DNA of 64,000 nucleotides from the NCBI GenBank assembly GCA_965230535.1, contig OZ246010.1, positions 1,860,001 through 1,924,000 of the forward strand, written 5' to 3'. Within the stretch, counting starts at the first letter, position 1. Every line of letters starts with the position of its first letter. The notes under the pieces are model-generated. The model was not told where the DNA came from. It did no database searches and was given only the letters and a program-made list of their open reading frames with translations. This document shows, in pieces, positions 56,242 through 64,000 of the stretch. A program made the translations under genes and the position numbers. This DNA is from JAUILH01 sp965230535 (GTDB lineage: Bacteria > Bacteroidota > Bacteroidia > Flavobacteriales_D > JAUILH01).

Positions 56242-58464
56242 TTAAAATCGTACACCAATCACGCAAACATCATCTAATTGTTCCAGATTCCCTTTCCATT
56301 GTTCAAACTCAGTATTGATGAGATTCTTTTGTTCATCCATAGGTTTGTCTGCTATGGAAAGTAGCAGTTTTTTAAAGTTGGCGTTTTTATACTTTTTACC
56401 GCGTTCGCCTCCAAATTGATCGGCATATCCATCAGAGAAAATGTAAATGGTATCGCCGGAATTCATACTAAGTTCATGTGTTTGGAAAGGAATCACATCA
56501 TATACATGGCCAACAGCTTGTTTCGTTCCTTTAATCTCTTCAATTTCAGTAGCGCCATTTCTGATGACCCAAATAGGATTGTTGGCACCAGCGTAGCTCA
56601 ACCGTCTGGCAGACTCATCGTACACACATAAAGCCAGATCCATTCCATCATTCACCTGTTCTTCACTTTTTTCAAACTGTTCTGTGACCAATACTCTTGC
56701 TTTGTCTAAAATCTTTCCCGGATCTGTTAAGTTAAACTCTCTTACCGCTCTGTTCATGGCATTATTGCAGACCACACTCACCATTGCCCCTGGTACTCCA
56801 TGTCCGGTACAATCGGCAGCAGAGAACAGAACCTTACCATTGATCTGATCCATCCAATAAAAATCTCCGGCCACAATATCCTTAGGTTTATACAGGACAA
56901 AATTATCTCCCAGGTATTCCTTAACAATCTTATCGGGTGGTAAAATGGCTGCCTGAATTCTTTTGGCGTAAGTGATGCTGTCCAGAATCTCCTGGTTCTT
57001 TTCTTCAACCAACTCTTTTTGATGTTCCGCTTCTTTTTTCTGAGCCGAAATGATGTCGTTGGCTTTTTTCTTCTCACGAATACTTTTAATCAAAACCACA
57101 GCCAATATGAGCATCAAACCTAAACCGCCCAAAACTGCATACAACTGAGTATCCTTTTTGGCGTTTTCGGCCTTTTCCTGTTGAATTTTAGCATCCTTTT
57201 TTGCAGAGTTGGTACGTTCATTTTCAATTTCATGGGCAGCCCTGAGGCTATCTGCCAAAGCCTTTTTCTCTACAGTGTTCTTCAAAGCTGAACGTATGGC
57301 TAACTGAGCATTTTCCAATTTCACCAGACTATCCCTCATAGTGTAATACTCATCCTGAAAAAAATAGGCCTTTTCCCAATTCCGCATTTTTGCATAAGAC
57401 CTATATAAGGTTCTGGCACTTTGGCTTATGCTTTGCGGGTATCCCAATTGTTTTGCAATCTCGTAGGCCTTATTCCCTTGCTCCAGAGCCTTGTCATACT
57501 CTTCATTTACATAGTACAAGGTTCCCAACATCTGATGCGATTCTCCCTCTGTTGATTTTGAGCCTGATTTTTTTGCGTATTCAATTGATTCCTTAAAGAG
57601 CCGAACTGATTCTGGATAATCGTCCATACCTATGACGCCAGCCAGACTTCCCAAAGACGTAGCCAGACCATAGTTATCTCCTAATTCTCTTTGTCTTTCG
57701 ATAGCCATCAAATAATACTTTTTTGCCTGATCGTTATCTTCCATAGCTTTATAAACAGAGCCAATGTTTCCAAGTGTAATGGCATAAAACGCAGGATGGT
57801 CAAACACCTGAAAAATATCGTAGCATTTTAAGTAATAGGTCAACGCCGACTCATATTCGTCCTGATTATGATAAGTGAGCGCCAGGCTATTGTAGGAAGA
57901 CAAAATTCCAACAGTATCATGTCTTATTTCATCCAACTCCAGGCTGGTTTGATGATAGTATAAAGCCGAATCTATCACCCCTTGCTGCTCCAGCAAGAAC
58001 CCAAGGTTATTCATAATGGCTGAAATACCACTGCTATCTTTCCTTTCGAATTGAATTTTTAAAGCACGCCTGTAATAAGACATGCCCAGTTCTATGTTCC
58101 CCTGTTGCTTGTGATACATTCCTGCATTGTTCAGAGAACTACCCAATGCGTGCTGATAATAGTCGAGTTCATCCTCATTTAGATCGCCTTTATCCAATCT
58201 GGTTTGAGCCAATTCCACCATCATTACAGCATACCTACCCCATGAAGAATGCATAAGTTGGTTCGACAAAAGGTTGAGGGCATCTAATTTTACAGTGTCA
58301 TGACCTCCGTGGTACATATCCATGGCCGAATCGAGAAGAACCATATCTCCACTACTTACCGACTCTACCTTAATAGAATCGAGTAAATATCTTTTCTCAT
58401 CCAGAAATTGGCCAAACGAAATTTGGGAGAGAAAAAACACAGCAACAAATAAGCGAAATTTCAT
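56242..58464 (-). CDS. TPR-sensor / SpoIIE-type PP2C serine phosphatase
   Basis: A 740-residue membrane signalling protein; the start at 58464 gives signal peptide MKFRLFVAVFFLSQISFGQ. About seven tetratricopeptide repeats (residues about 60-390; for example SSLNNAGMYHKQQGNIELGM, NNLGFLLEQQGVIDSALYY) face the periplasm. A short coiled coil leads to one membrane helix (about 441-460, YAVLGGLGLMLILAVVLI), another coiled coil, and a cytoplasmic SpoIIE/PP2C phosphatase domain (about 495-740). The phosphatase has the metal-binding aspartates KDIVAGDFYW (D534) and SAADCTGHGVPGA (D551), plus IYIFSDGYADQFGG. It likely dephosphorylates an anti-sigma antagonist in response to an extracytoplasmic signal. 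No anti-sigma partner is visible in the window. Confidence 0.85.
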   Translation of the reverse strand: MKFRLFVAVFFLSQISFGQFLDEKRYLLDSIKVESVSSGDMVLLDSAMDMYHGGHDTVKLDALNLLSNQLMHSSWGRYAVMMVELAQTRLDKGDLNEDELDYYQHALGSSLNNAGMYHKQQGNIELGMSYYRRALKIQFERKDSSGISAIMNNLGFLLEQQGVIDSALYYHQTSLELDEIRHDTVGILSSYNSLALTYHNQDEYESALTYYLKCYDIFQVFDHPAFYAITLGNIGSVYKAMEDNDQAKKYYLMAIERQRELGDNYGLATSLGSLAGVIGMDDYPESVRLFKESIEYAKKSGSKSTEGESHQMLGTLYYVNEEYDKALEQGNKAYEIAKQLGYPQSISQSARTLYRSYAKMRNWEKAYFFQDEYYTMRDSLVKLENAQLAIRSALKNTVEKKALADSLRAAHEIENERTNSAKKDAKIQQEKAENAKKDTQLYAVLGGLGLMLILAVVLIKSIREKKKANDIISAQKKEAEHQKELVEEKNQEILDSITYAKRIQAAILPPDKIVKEYLGDNFVLYKPKDIVAGDFYWMDQINGKVLFSAADCTGHGVPGAMVSVVCNNAMNRAVREFNLTDPGKILDKARVLVTEQFEKSEEQVNDGMDLALCVYDESARRLSYAGANNPIWVIRNGATEIEEIKGTKQAVGHVYDVIPFQTHELSMNSGDTIYIFSDGYADQFGGERGKKYKNANFKKLLLSIADKPMDEQKNLINTEFEQWKGNLEQLDDVCVIGVRF

Positions 58465-58509
58465 GCTCCAATATACTGCATTTTTAGGACCCAAAGGCAT
58501 CAACCTGAC

Positions 58510-59271
58510 TTACTCTTCGATCATATCCACAACCAAATCGTAAAACTCGTTGGGAGCTTCAGCGTGCAACCAGTGACCGGCTCCTTCTATTGTTTTAATA
58601 TCCGAATTTGGAAAGAGGGTCTGGATGGCATCAAAATCACTATCCAAAATGTAATTCGATTTCTCACCACGAATAAACCTTGTTGGCACCTTTACCTGAC
58701 TCTCCGGAAGGGCCTCCAGAATATTTGGCATTTCTTTTTCCAAAATTTCCAGGTTGAAACGCCAGTCGAGCACGCCTTTTTCGCGCCAGTACAAATTCTT
58801 TAGCAAGAACTGTTTCACCCCAACATCCTCAATGAATTGAGACATGATTTTGTCCGCTTCTCCCCGACTTTTTCTTTCAGTTGGCTTCACCGCATTCAGG
58901 GCCTCCAAAATAGTTCCATGATGCATAGGATATCCTTTGATACCCATATCGGCAATAATCAACTTCTCCAGTAAATCGGGATTGGTTTGTGCAAACCTCA
59001 TGGCCGTTTTCCCTCCCATGGAATGCCCCATAAGAATGGCATCATACAGGTGATTCTCTCTAAAAAAACCGTAAAGATCATTGGCCATCAATTCATAAGA
59101 AAACTCGCTACTATGCGGTGAATGACCATGATTCCTCTGGTCTACCAAATAAACTTCATAGTCCTCTCCAAAACGTTTACCCAGAGTTTGCCAGTTATCG
59201 GAAGATCCAAACAGTCCGTGCAGGATTACCAAAGGTTGTCCGTTTCCAATTTTCTTAAAATGTAATTCCAT
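58510..59271 (-). CDS. Alpha/beta hydrolase (YbfF-like esterase)
   Basis: A 253-residue cytoplasmic alpha/beta hydrolase. It has the oxyanion loop HGLFGSSDNW (18-27), DQRNHGHS (about 44-51), nucleophile GHSMGG (Ser84) and C-terminal His GAGHWLHAEAP. It resembles YbfF-type esterases or acyl hydrolases; the substrate is unknown. Its ATG overlaps the pdxJ stop by one base (TAATG), so the two are co-translated. This pairing with pdxJ recurs in Bacteroidota, in my recollection. Its stop lies 45 bases after the TPR gene start on the same strand. Confidence 0.85.
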   Translation of the reverse strand: MELHFKKIGNGQPLVILHGLFGSSDNWQTLGKRFGEDYEVYLVDQRNHGHSPHSSEFSYELMANDLYGFFRENHLYDAILMGHSMGGKTAMRFAQTNPDLLEKLIIADMGIKGYPMHHGTILEALNAVKPTERKSRGEADKIMSQFIEDVGVKQFLLKNLYWREKGVLDWRFNLEILEKEMPNILEALPESQVKVPTRFIRGEKSNYILDSDFDAIQTLFPNSDIKTIEGAGHWLHAEAPNEFYDLVVDMIEE

Positions 59272-59984
59272 TACATCAGGCGTTTTTTGTACATCATAAT
59301 GGTATTTTCCAAACCAAGGTAAAGCGCGTCAGAGATCAATGCATGTCCAATGGACACTTCTTGCAGACCTTCTATATGGTGTTTGAAATAAGCCAGATTA
59401 TTCAAATCCAGATCATGACCCGCATTGATTCCCAAATTCAGTTCCACAGCTCTTTTTGCTTGTTGAACATATGGCGTTATGGCCTCCTGTGGATCAAATG
59501 TATAATGCTCTGCATAGGGTCCTGTGTACAACTCTATTCTATCAACTCCGGTACCTGGGGCATGCTCAATATTTTCGGGTTCTGTATCCAGAAAAATAGA
59601 GGTTCGAATACCGTTTTTCTTAAATTCTGCAATGACCTCAGTTAAAAATGATTGATGTTTTTGAGTATCCCAGCCAGCATCTGAAGTCAATGCCTCAGGT
59701 GGGTCAGGCACTAAAGTCACCTGTTCAGGCTTCACGTCAAGTACCAAATCCATGAATTTTTTATTGGGATATCCTTCAATATTGAATTCGGTGCTTACCA
59801 CTTCCTTCAAAGCATAAACATCATCATATCTGATGTGTCTTTCATCTGGTCTTGGATGAACCGTAATGCCTTCAGCACCAAATCTTTCACAATCTTTCGC
59901 TACCTGAATCAAGTCAGGCACATTGCCGCCTCTGGCATTTCTCAAAGTGGCTATTTTATTAATGTTAACGCTTAATTTTGTCAT
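59271..59984 (-). CDS. pdxJ: Pyridoxine 5'-phosphate synthase
   Basis: A 237-residue TIM-barrel enzyme that condenses 1-deoxy-D-xylulose 5-phosphate with 3-amino-2-oxopropyl phosphate to give pyridoxine 5'-phosphate (vitamin B6, DXP-dependent route). The N-terminus KLSVNINKIATLRNARGG and the following GITVHPRPDERHIRYDDV are characteristic. Further motifs are the catalytic Glu region (EYNIEGYPN-like) and GINAGHDLDLNNL. Length is as expected. It is divergent from the CBS gene across a 55-base gap. Confidence 0.93.
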   Translation of the reverse strand: MTKLSVNINKIATLRNARGGNVPDLIQVAKDCERFGAEGITVHPRPDERHIRYDDVYALKEVVSTEFNIEGYPNKKFMDLVLDVKPEQVTLVPDPPEALTSDAGWDTQKHQSFLTEVIAEFKKNGIRTSIFLDTEPENIEHAPGTGVDRIELYTGPYAEHYTFDPQEAITPYVQQAKRAVELNLGINAGHDLDLNNLAYFKHHIEGLQEVSIGHALISDALYLGLENTIMMYKKRLM

Positions 59985-60039
59985 GAATTAATTTGTATCA
60001 TTGCAATAATTAGTTTCGCTTCAAAGTTATTAATAATAG

Positions 60040-60702
60040 GTGATCGCAATAGACTTAATATCAGATGAAATTCCTCCGTTAAAAGACACGGACACGGGCT
60101 TACGTGCCTTGAGCTGGATGGATGAATTTAAAGTAGGGCATTTACCTGTTGTATCAGGAACGACTTATCTTGGTTTGGTTTCCGATACTGACATTATGGA
60201 TTTGCCCGATCCGGGATTGCAATTGAAGGATCAAAACCTTCAACTATTGAGGCCTTGTGTGCAACAAAACGTGCACATCTATGATGTGATGAAGTTGATC
60301 TCCGATTTGAAGTTAAGTTTGGTTCCGATTCTGGATCATGAAGAGAATTATTTAGGATCTACCAATGTGAATTATCTCATGGAACTGATTGTAAACACGG
60401 CTTCTATTAGTGAAAATGGTGCGGTGATTATACTGACCATGAGCAAGAACGATTATTCGCTTTCTGAGATTTCGAGAATTGTGGAAGAAAATGATGCTAA
60501 AATCCTGAGTTCTTACATCACCTCTGCACAAGATTCTACTGAGATAGAAGTGACTTTGAAAATTAACCAAACTGATTTGAGACGCATCCTTAGATCTTTT
60601 GAGCGCTATGAGTATGATGTGACTGCACATTATCAGGAGGATCGTTTCAACGAAGACATTAAAGACAACTACGAATCTTTGATGAATTTCATTAAGATGT
60701 GA
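60040..60702 (+). CDS. CBS-domain protein with C-terminal ACT-like region
   Basis: A 220-residue cytoplasmic protein. Two CBS motifs fill residues about 1-130 (SDEIPPLKDTDTGLRALSWM, FKVGHLPVVSGTTYLG, LVSDTDIMDLPDPG, then LSLVPILDHEENYLGSTN). They bind adenine nucleotides in other proteins. Residues about 130-220 (NGAVIILTMSKNDYSLSEIS, then RIVEENDAKILSSYI) look ACT-like and end in an acidic tail. The start is a GTG at 60040 with no ATG nearby; in-frame stops lie directly upstream. The next gene's GTG overlaps its stop. The CBS-nadK-DUF6089 order is, in my experience, conserved in Bacteroidota. Role unknown. Confidence 0.8.
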   Translation: MIAIDLISDEIPPLKDTDTGLRALSWMDEFKVGHLPVVSGTTYLGLVSDTDIMDLPDPGLQLKDQNLQLLRPCVQQNVHIYDVMKLISDLKLSLVPILDHEENYLGSTNVNYLMELIVNTASISENGAVIILTMSKNDYSLSEISRIVEENDAKILSSYITSAQDSTEIEVTLKINQTDLRRILRSFERYEYDVTAHYQEDRFNEDIKDNYESLMNFIKM

Positions 60703-62051
60703 GACGCCTGCTCTTCATCTTAGTTCTATTTAGTCAGGCAGCACTGTCGCAATCTGTAACTGTTTCTTCCATCACCTTCGAAGGGAATGTTAAAACGAAA
60801 ATCAGCTTTCTGGAAAAAGTCATAGAACTTGAAGCAGGGCAAAGCTATGATTCCGCGACCTTCGAGCATCTTTACGAACAATCTTATAAAAACCTCAGCA
60901 ACACCGATCTTTTCACCATTGTGGAGGCCATGAAAATACCGTCTTCAGAAAATGAGGTAGATGTCCATTTCAAGCTCACAGAACGATGGTTTTTATTTCC
61001 AATTCCCTATGCCCACATCCATGAAACCAACTTCAACACCTGGTTAAAAAACCCCGATTTGTATCGTTTGAGTTATGGTTTAGATCTCAAACATTACAAT
61101 CTGGGAGGAAGAGGAATTCAACTAGAAGTTCTGGGTCGATTAGGATACATCCGAGCTGCCGGAATGGGACTTAAGATTCCGTTTATCAAAGAAAGTAACT
61201 GGAGCATCAAGGCTCATGGCATTTATCAGGAATATGCCGAACTGGTTTATGGTACACGGGATAATCTGCGCTTATTTTACCGTGATGCCAATGAACGAAG
61301 AATAGCTAATGAAACCAAGGGAACATTACAGGCATTTTACAATTTTGGTTTCAACGACTATGTGGCATTTAGTGCCAGCGCCAGAAGCTTTGAAATCGAC
61401 GACTCCCTGAACATGCTAAACCTCTATTTTCCGGAAGAGAATCGCAAAGAGTTCATCATGGACTACAATCTAAGCACACGTTTCGACAGACGTGACAGAA
61501 AGTCTTATCCTCTTGAAGGCTGGTATGCACATGGAGAGATAAACCTGAGCACTTTCGAATCAGGCGACAACTATTTGCGTTCTAATGTCGATCTGAGATC
61601 GTACCAAAGACTCAGTAGAAAGTGGTACAGTGGCATTGGCTTGAAATGGCAGCAGGTAAGCAAAGATGCTCCTTACTATTTAGTTCAGAGTCTCGGTTAC
61701 CATGAACTCATCCGGTCGTTTGAGGATTATGTGATTGACGGATCTTCTACTTTTTTATTCAAATCAACCCTGAAGTGGCAAGCACTTAATAAAGAGTTGA
61801 CTATGCCAAACTTTGCCATTTCTCACCTTCGCAGAATTCCCTATCAAATCTATTTGGGTGTGTTTGTAGATGCCGGTTACGTTAGTTCTTTTGGAAATAA
61901 TTTCTCAAATTCGCTTCAGGATAAGATTTTATCAGGGTTTGGAATTGGTGTAGATTTCACAACCATTTACGATAGAGTTATTCGTTTGGAAATGTCTTAC
62001 AACGAGATATACGACTTGGGATTTTTCCTTCATTTTACACAAGCAATCTAG
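60699..62051 (+). CDS. Omp85-family (POTRA plus surface-antigen barrel) outer-membrane protein
   Basis: A 450-residue exported protein, GTG start at 60699 overlapping the previous TGA. Signal peptide MRRLLFILVLFSQAALSQ. A single POTRA-like domain at about 20-105 (VTVSSITFEGNVKTKISFLE, VIELEAGQSYDSATFEHLY, SENEVDVHFKLTER) precedes a surface-antigen beta-barrel (STRFDRRDRKSYPLEGWYAH, VGVFVDAGYVSSF-like text). It is shorter than BamA/TamA, which carry several POTRA domains, and could be a dedicated insertase or secretion partner. The C-terminal residue is Ile and not the usual aromatic. It lies directly before nadK (3-base gap). Confidence 0.75.
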   Translation: MRRLLFILVLFSQAALSQSVTVSSITFEGNVKTKISFLEKVIELEAGQSYDSATFEHLYEQSYKNLSNTDLFTIVEAMKIPSSENEVDVHFKLTERWFLFPIPYAHIHETNFNTWLKNPDLYRLSYGLDLKHYNLGGRGIQLEVLGRLGYIRAAGMGLKIPFIKESNWSIKAHGIYQEYAELVYGTRDNLRLFYRDANERRIANETKGTLQAFYNFGFNDYVAFSASARSFEIDDSLNMLNLYFPEENRKEFIMDYNLSTRFDRRDRKSYPLEGWYAHGEINLSTFESGDNYLRSNVDLRSYQRLSRKWYSGIGLKWQQVSKDAPYYLVQSLGYHELIRSFEDYVIDGSSTFLFKSTLKWQALNKELTMPNFAISHLRRIPYQIYLGVFVDAGYVSSFGNNFSNSLQDKILSGFGIGVDFTTIYDRVIRLEMSYNEIYDLGFFLHFTQAI

Positions 62052-62054
62052 ATT

Positions 62055-62936
62055 ATGAGAGTAGCAATTTTTGGTAAATCATTTGAAGATAATTCCATCC
62101 CTCACGTTCAGCAGCTGTTCAATGAATTGGCTAAATTGAAAGCAAATGTGATTTGCTACGACAACTTCATTCCCTACCTTCAAAAAAGGATTGAATTGCC
62201 AGACGGCATAAGAACATTTGAAAACCACCTTGGATTAAGAGAATTCAACCCTCACTTCCTGTTATCACTAGGGGGAGATGGCACCATTCTGAGCGCTTTT
62301 ACTTTTATCCGGGACGCCAACATTCCGGTTTTAGGAATCAATACCGGTCGACTGGGATTCTTGTCAAATGTAGCCAAGGACCATGTGAAAGAGGCCATTC
62401 AGGGACTTGCGAATCAAAAATTTCGAATTGATAAACGTAATTTGATTTCTCTCAAGACAGAAGACAAGTTGTTTGGTGAGTTGAATTTTGCTTTGAACGA
62501 ATTCACGGTCCACAAAAAAGACTCGTCATCCATGATTACCATCAATACTTATGTGAATGGCGAATATCTTAACTCTTACTGGGCAGATGGCTTAATTGTC
62601 TCAACTCCAACCGGCTCCACAGCATACTCTTTGAGCTGTGGCGGACCAATCATTTCTCCATACTCAAGCAATATCATTATTACGCCTATTGCGCCACATA
62701 ATTTAAATGTAAGACCGATTGTCTTATCCGATGACGTTAGCCTTAAACTCGTTGCGGAAGGCCGGAGTCAGGAGTTTTTGATCACCATGGATTCTCGATC
62801 CGAAACCATCAATAACGGCACTGAGATGATCATTGAAAAATCACCCTTCCAGGCGCAGATGGTTGAACTTGAAGACCACTCTTTTTTCAGAACAATCAGA
62901 CACAAATTGCTGTGGGGTATCGACAAACGCAACTAA
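62055..62936 (+). CDS. nadK: NAD kinase
   Basis: A 293-residue cytoplasmic kinase that phosphorylates NAD+ to NADP+ using ATP or polyphosphate. It has the GGDGT motif (residues 73-77, within LLSLGGDGTILSAF), LGINTGRLGFLS, the dinucleotide-binding segment (YWADGLIVSTPTGSTAYSLS, CGGPI) and PIAPHNLNVRPIV. Length and start are normal. It lies 3 bases after the Omp85-like gene and 67 bases before the DUF6089 gene. Confidence 0.95.
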   Translation: MRVAIFGKSFEDNSIPHVQQLFNELAKLKANVICYDNFIPYLQKRIELPDGIRTFENHLGLREFNPHFLLSLGGDGTILSAFTFIRDANIPVLGINTGRLGFLSNVAKDHVKEAIQGLANQKFRIDKRNLISLKTEDKLFGELNFALNEFTVHKKDSSSMITINTYVNGEYLNSYWADGLIVSTPTGSTAYSLSCGGPIISPYSSNIIITPIAPHNLNVRPIVLSDDVSLKLVAEGRSQEFLITMDSRSETINNGTEMIIEKSPFQAQMVELEDHSFFRTIRHKLLWGIDKRN

Positions 62937-62974
62937 TTTGTCGTTGTAACGTACTGGCTTACAAAAAATTTATT

Positions 62975-62982
62975 TACTTTTG
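62975..62982 (+). promoter_or_regulatory. TAnnTTTG box of the DUF6089 gene
   Basis: TACTTTTG, a full -7 match, lies 21 bases before the ATG at 63004, with CTGG about 18 bases upstream as a weak -33 element. Confidence 0.4.
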
Positions 62983-63003
62983 CTAACGTAAGAATTTTTG
63001 CCC

Positions 63004-63894
63004 ATGCGAAGAATACTACTGTTATTTGCTTTTATTGCTGCCACCGGAGTTTCCAATGCTCAGAGTTGGAGATATTACCGTCATGAGTTATTTGCAGGTG
63101 TTGGTGCTACCCAATTCTTAGGAGAACTGGGAGGAAATGATGGCGTTGGTAAAAACGGTTTTGCCAGTATTCAGGATATGGAACTGGCGCTTACAAGACC
63201 GGTTTTATCGCTTGGTTACAGATTCAAAATCTCACCTATGTTTGCCATTAGAGCAAACTTTTCTCAGGGACGTGTTGATGGAGATGATGAAAGAACAGAT
63301 GATCCATGGAGAAAAAACAGAAACTTACATTTCAAATCTCCTATTTCGGAATTATCTGCCATGTTCGAGTTCTATCCGCTGAGTGAGAGAATTGGTCACC
63401 CATACAGAATGAATGGTGCTCAGGGAAGAAAAATCAGACACTTAAGTCCTTATATCTTTGGTGGATTCGGAGGTTTCTTCTTCAACCCAAAAGCTAAGTA
63501 TCAGCGTTCCGGAGATTGGCAAAAACTTCACACTTTCGATACTGAAGGTGTTGACTACAGCAGAATTAGCATTGCCATTTCTTATGGTGGTGGTTTGAAA
63601 TACTCTCTTAACAAGCAATGGAGTATTGGATTTGAAATTGGACTGAGAAAAACATTTACGGATTACATTGATGATGTGAGCTCTGTTTATGTTGACAATT
63701 CTACTTTCGCTACTGATGAAGCTAAGTATTTTGCCGATCCTAATTTAGGTCTTCCTGAAGCGACCTCACAAACTGGCCCAATTTCTGCCGGACAACAAAG
63801 AGGTGATGATTCTGACCTTGATTCTTATATGTTCGCAATATTTTCGGTACATTATAGGTTATTAAAAGGTAGATTGAACTTGCCTAAGTTCTAA
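63004..63894 (+). CDS. DUF6089 family outer-membrane beta-barrel protein
   Basis: A 296-residue exported protein; the ATG at 63004 gives signal peptide MRRILLLFAFIAATGVSNAQ, while a TTG two codons earlier is a less likely start. A predicted beta-barrel shows RHELFAGVGATQFLGELGG near the N-terminus, PVLSLGYRFKISPMFAIRAN, PYIFGGFGGFFFNP and KQWSIGFEIGLRKTFTDYID in the middle, with a short C-terminal strand. In Bacteroidota this family sits in the run CBS, nadK, DUF6089, isoprenyl transferase, bamA, which is consistent with the preceding genes here. Function unknown; probably outer-membrane. Confidence 0.8.
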   Translation: MRRILLLFAFIAATGVSNAQSWRYYRHELFAGVGATQFLGELGGNDGVGKNGFASIQDMELALTRPVLSLGYRFKISPMFAIRANFSQGRVDGDDERTDDPWRKNRNLHFKSPISELSAMFEFYPLSERIGHPYRMNGAQGRKIRHLSPYIFGGFGGFFFNPKAKYQRSGDWQKLHTFDTEGVDYSRISIAISYGGGLKYSLNKQWSIGFEIGLRKTFTDYIDDVSSVYVDNSTFATDEAKYFADPNLGLPEATSQTGPISAGQQRGDDSDLDSYMFAIFSVHYRLLKGRLNLPKF

Positions 63895-63904
63895 AAAGCC
63901 ATTA

Positions 63905-64000
63905 ATGACTAAATATTTATTATTTCTGTTTATTACATTTTGGGCTCTTGGTTCCTATGCCCAGAGAAAAGATGAAATTGGCATAAATGCTGGTTTTGCC
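63905..64000 (+). CDS. Exported protein, 5' end only
   Basis: Only the first 32 codons are in the window. They form a signal peptide (MTKYLLFLFITFWALGSYAQ) and the start of a mature protein (RKDEIGINAGFA). The ATG lies 10 bases after the DUF6089 stop, so it is probably in the same operon. The GINAGFA stretch is consistent with another barrel-type DUF6089-like protein, but too little is visible to be sure. Confidence 0.6.
   Translation, partial: MTKYLLFLFITFWALGSYAQRKDEIGINAGFA

Noticed and set aside
1..64000. tRNA, rRNA, riboswitch or phage/integrase genes
   Set aside because: No cloverleaf, rRNA-like stretch, recognised riboswitch consensus, integrase or transposase was found on either strand by reading. 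A dedicated search (for example a covariance-model scan) would be needed to exclude small RNAs.

Overview
The window comes from the chromosome of a Bacteroidota bacterium, most likely a marine or environmental Flavobacteriales-type gliding organism. Evidence: PorP/SprF proteins, a giant SprB-like adhesin, many C-terminal type IX secretion (T9SS) sorting domains of both kinds, TonB-dependent receptors, DUF4296/DUF5689/DUF6089-type proteins and TAnnTTTG-type promoter elements. No rRNA, tRNA, CRISPR array, insertion sequence or phage gene was recognised. The exact genus cannot be read from the sequence.

Layout. 1-11.7 kb: a truncated PorP/SprF gene, a 3329-residue SprB-like adhesin with about 35 SprB repeats, and its overlapping SprF partner. 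11.8-17.1 kb: a TonB-dependent receptor followed 2 nt later by a Crp/Fnr regulator, then a TauE/SafE exporter and a persulfide-dioxygenase/rhodanese fusion (a sulfur module). 17.1-24.3 kb: accessory-looking genes: a T9SS cargo protein, a LURP-one-like protein plus a decayed second copy, a possibly GldN-like protein, a small YbjN-like protein and a von Willebrand/OmpA protein. 24.5-31.6 kb: housekeeping genes (dolichol-phosphate-mannose-type synthase, dihydroorotase, DUF4296 lipoprotein, NAD-dependent epimerase, tyrS, LETM1-like protein, acs). 31.7-42.2 kb: two tandem PKD-domain giants with type B sorting domains. 42.4-55.2 kb: an SBBP-repeat cargo protein; a locus with a TonB-dependent receptor, a DUF5689 lipoprotein, a choice-of-anchor-J cargo protein and two endonuclease/exonuclease/phosphatase-fold enzymes; and a secreted CocE/X-Pro-type hydrolase. 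55.2-64 kb: an unknown secreted protein, a TPR/SpoIIE phosphatase, an alpha/beta hydrolase, pdxJ, and the run CBS protein, Omp85-like protein, NAD kinase, DUF6089 protein and the start of another exported protein.

How it fits together. Eight T9SS cargo genes (SprB-like, two PKD giants, five with type A-like tails) take up about 46% of the window, so it is dominated by secreted or surface protein production. SprB/SprF is the classical gliding-adhesin pair. The nuclease-fold enzymes lie divergent to a receptor/lipoprotein operon, which suggests extracellular degradation and uptake of a phosphorylated polymer (inference).

The most notable signal is inside the SprB-like protein. In all 35 repeats I aligned by eye, the second cysteine of the CxGxC motif and the cysteine of the LCAG motif are either both present (24 repeats) or both absent (11 repeats), while the first and last cysteines are always present. 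This predicts a two-disulfide repeat in which one bond is optional. Other notable items are the twin PKD giants with an unrecognised cysteine-rich head domain, the decayed LURP-one copy with signs of segmental duplication, and several convergent gene pairs that share a palindromic stop tetranucleotide.
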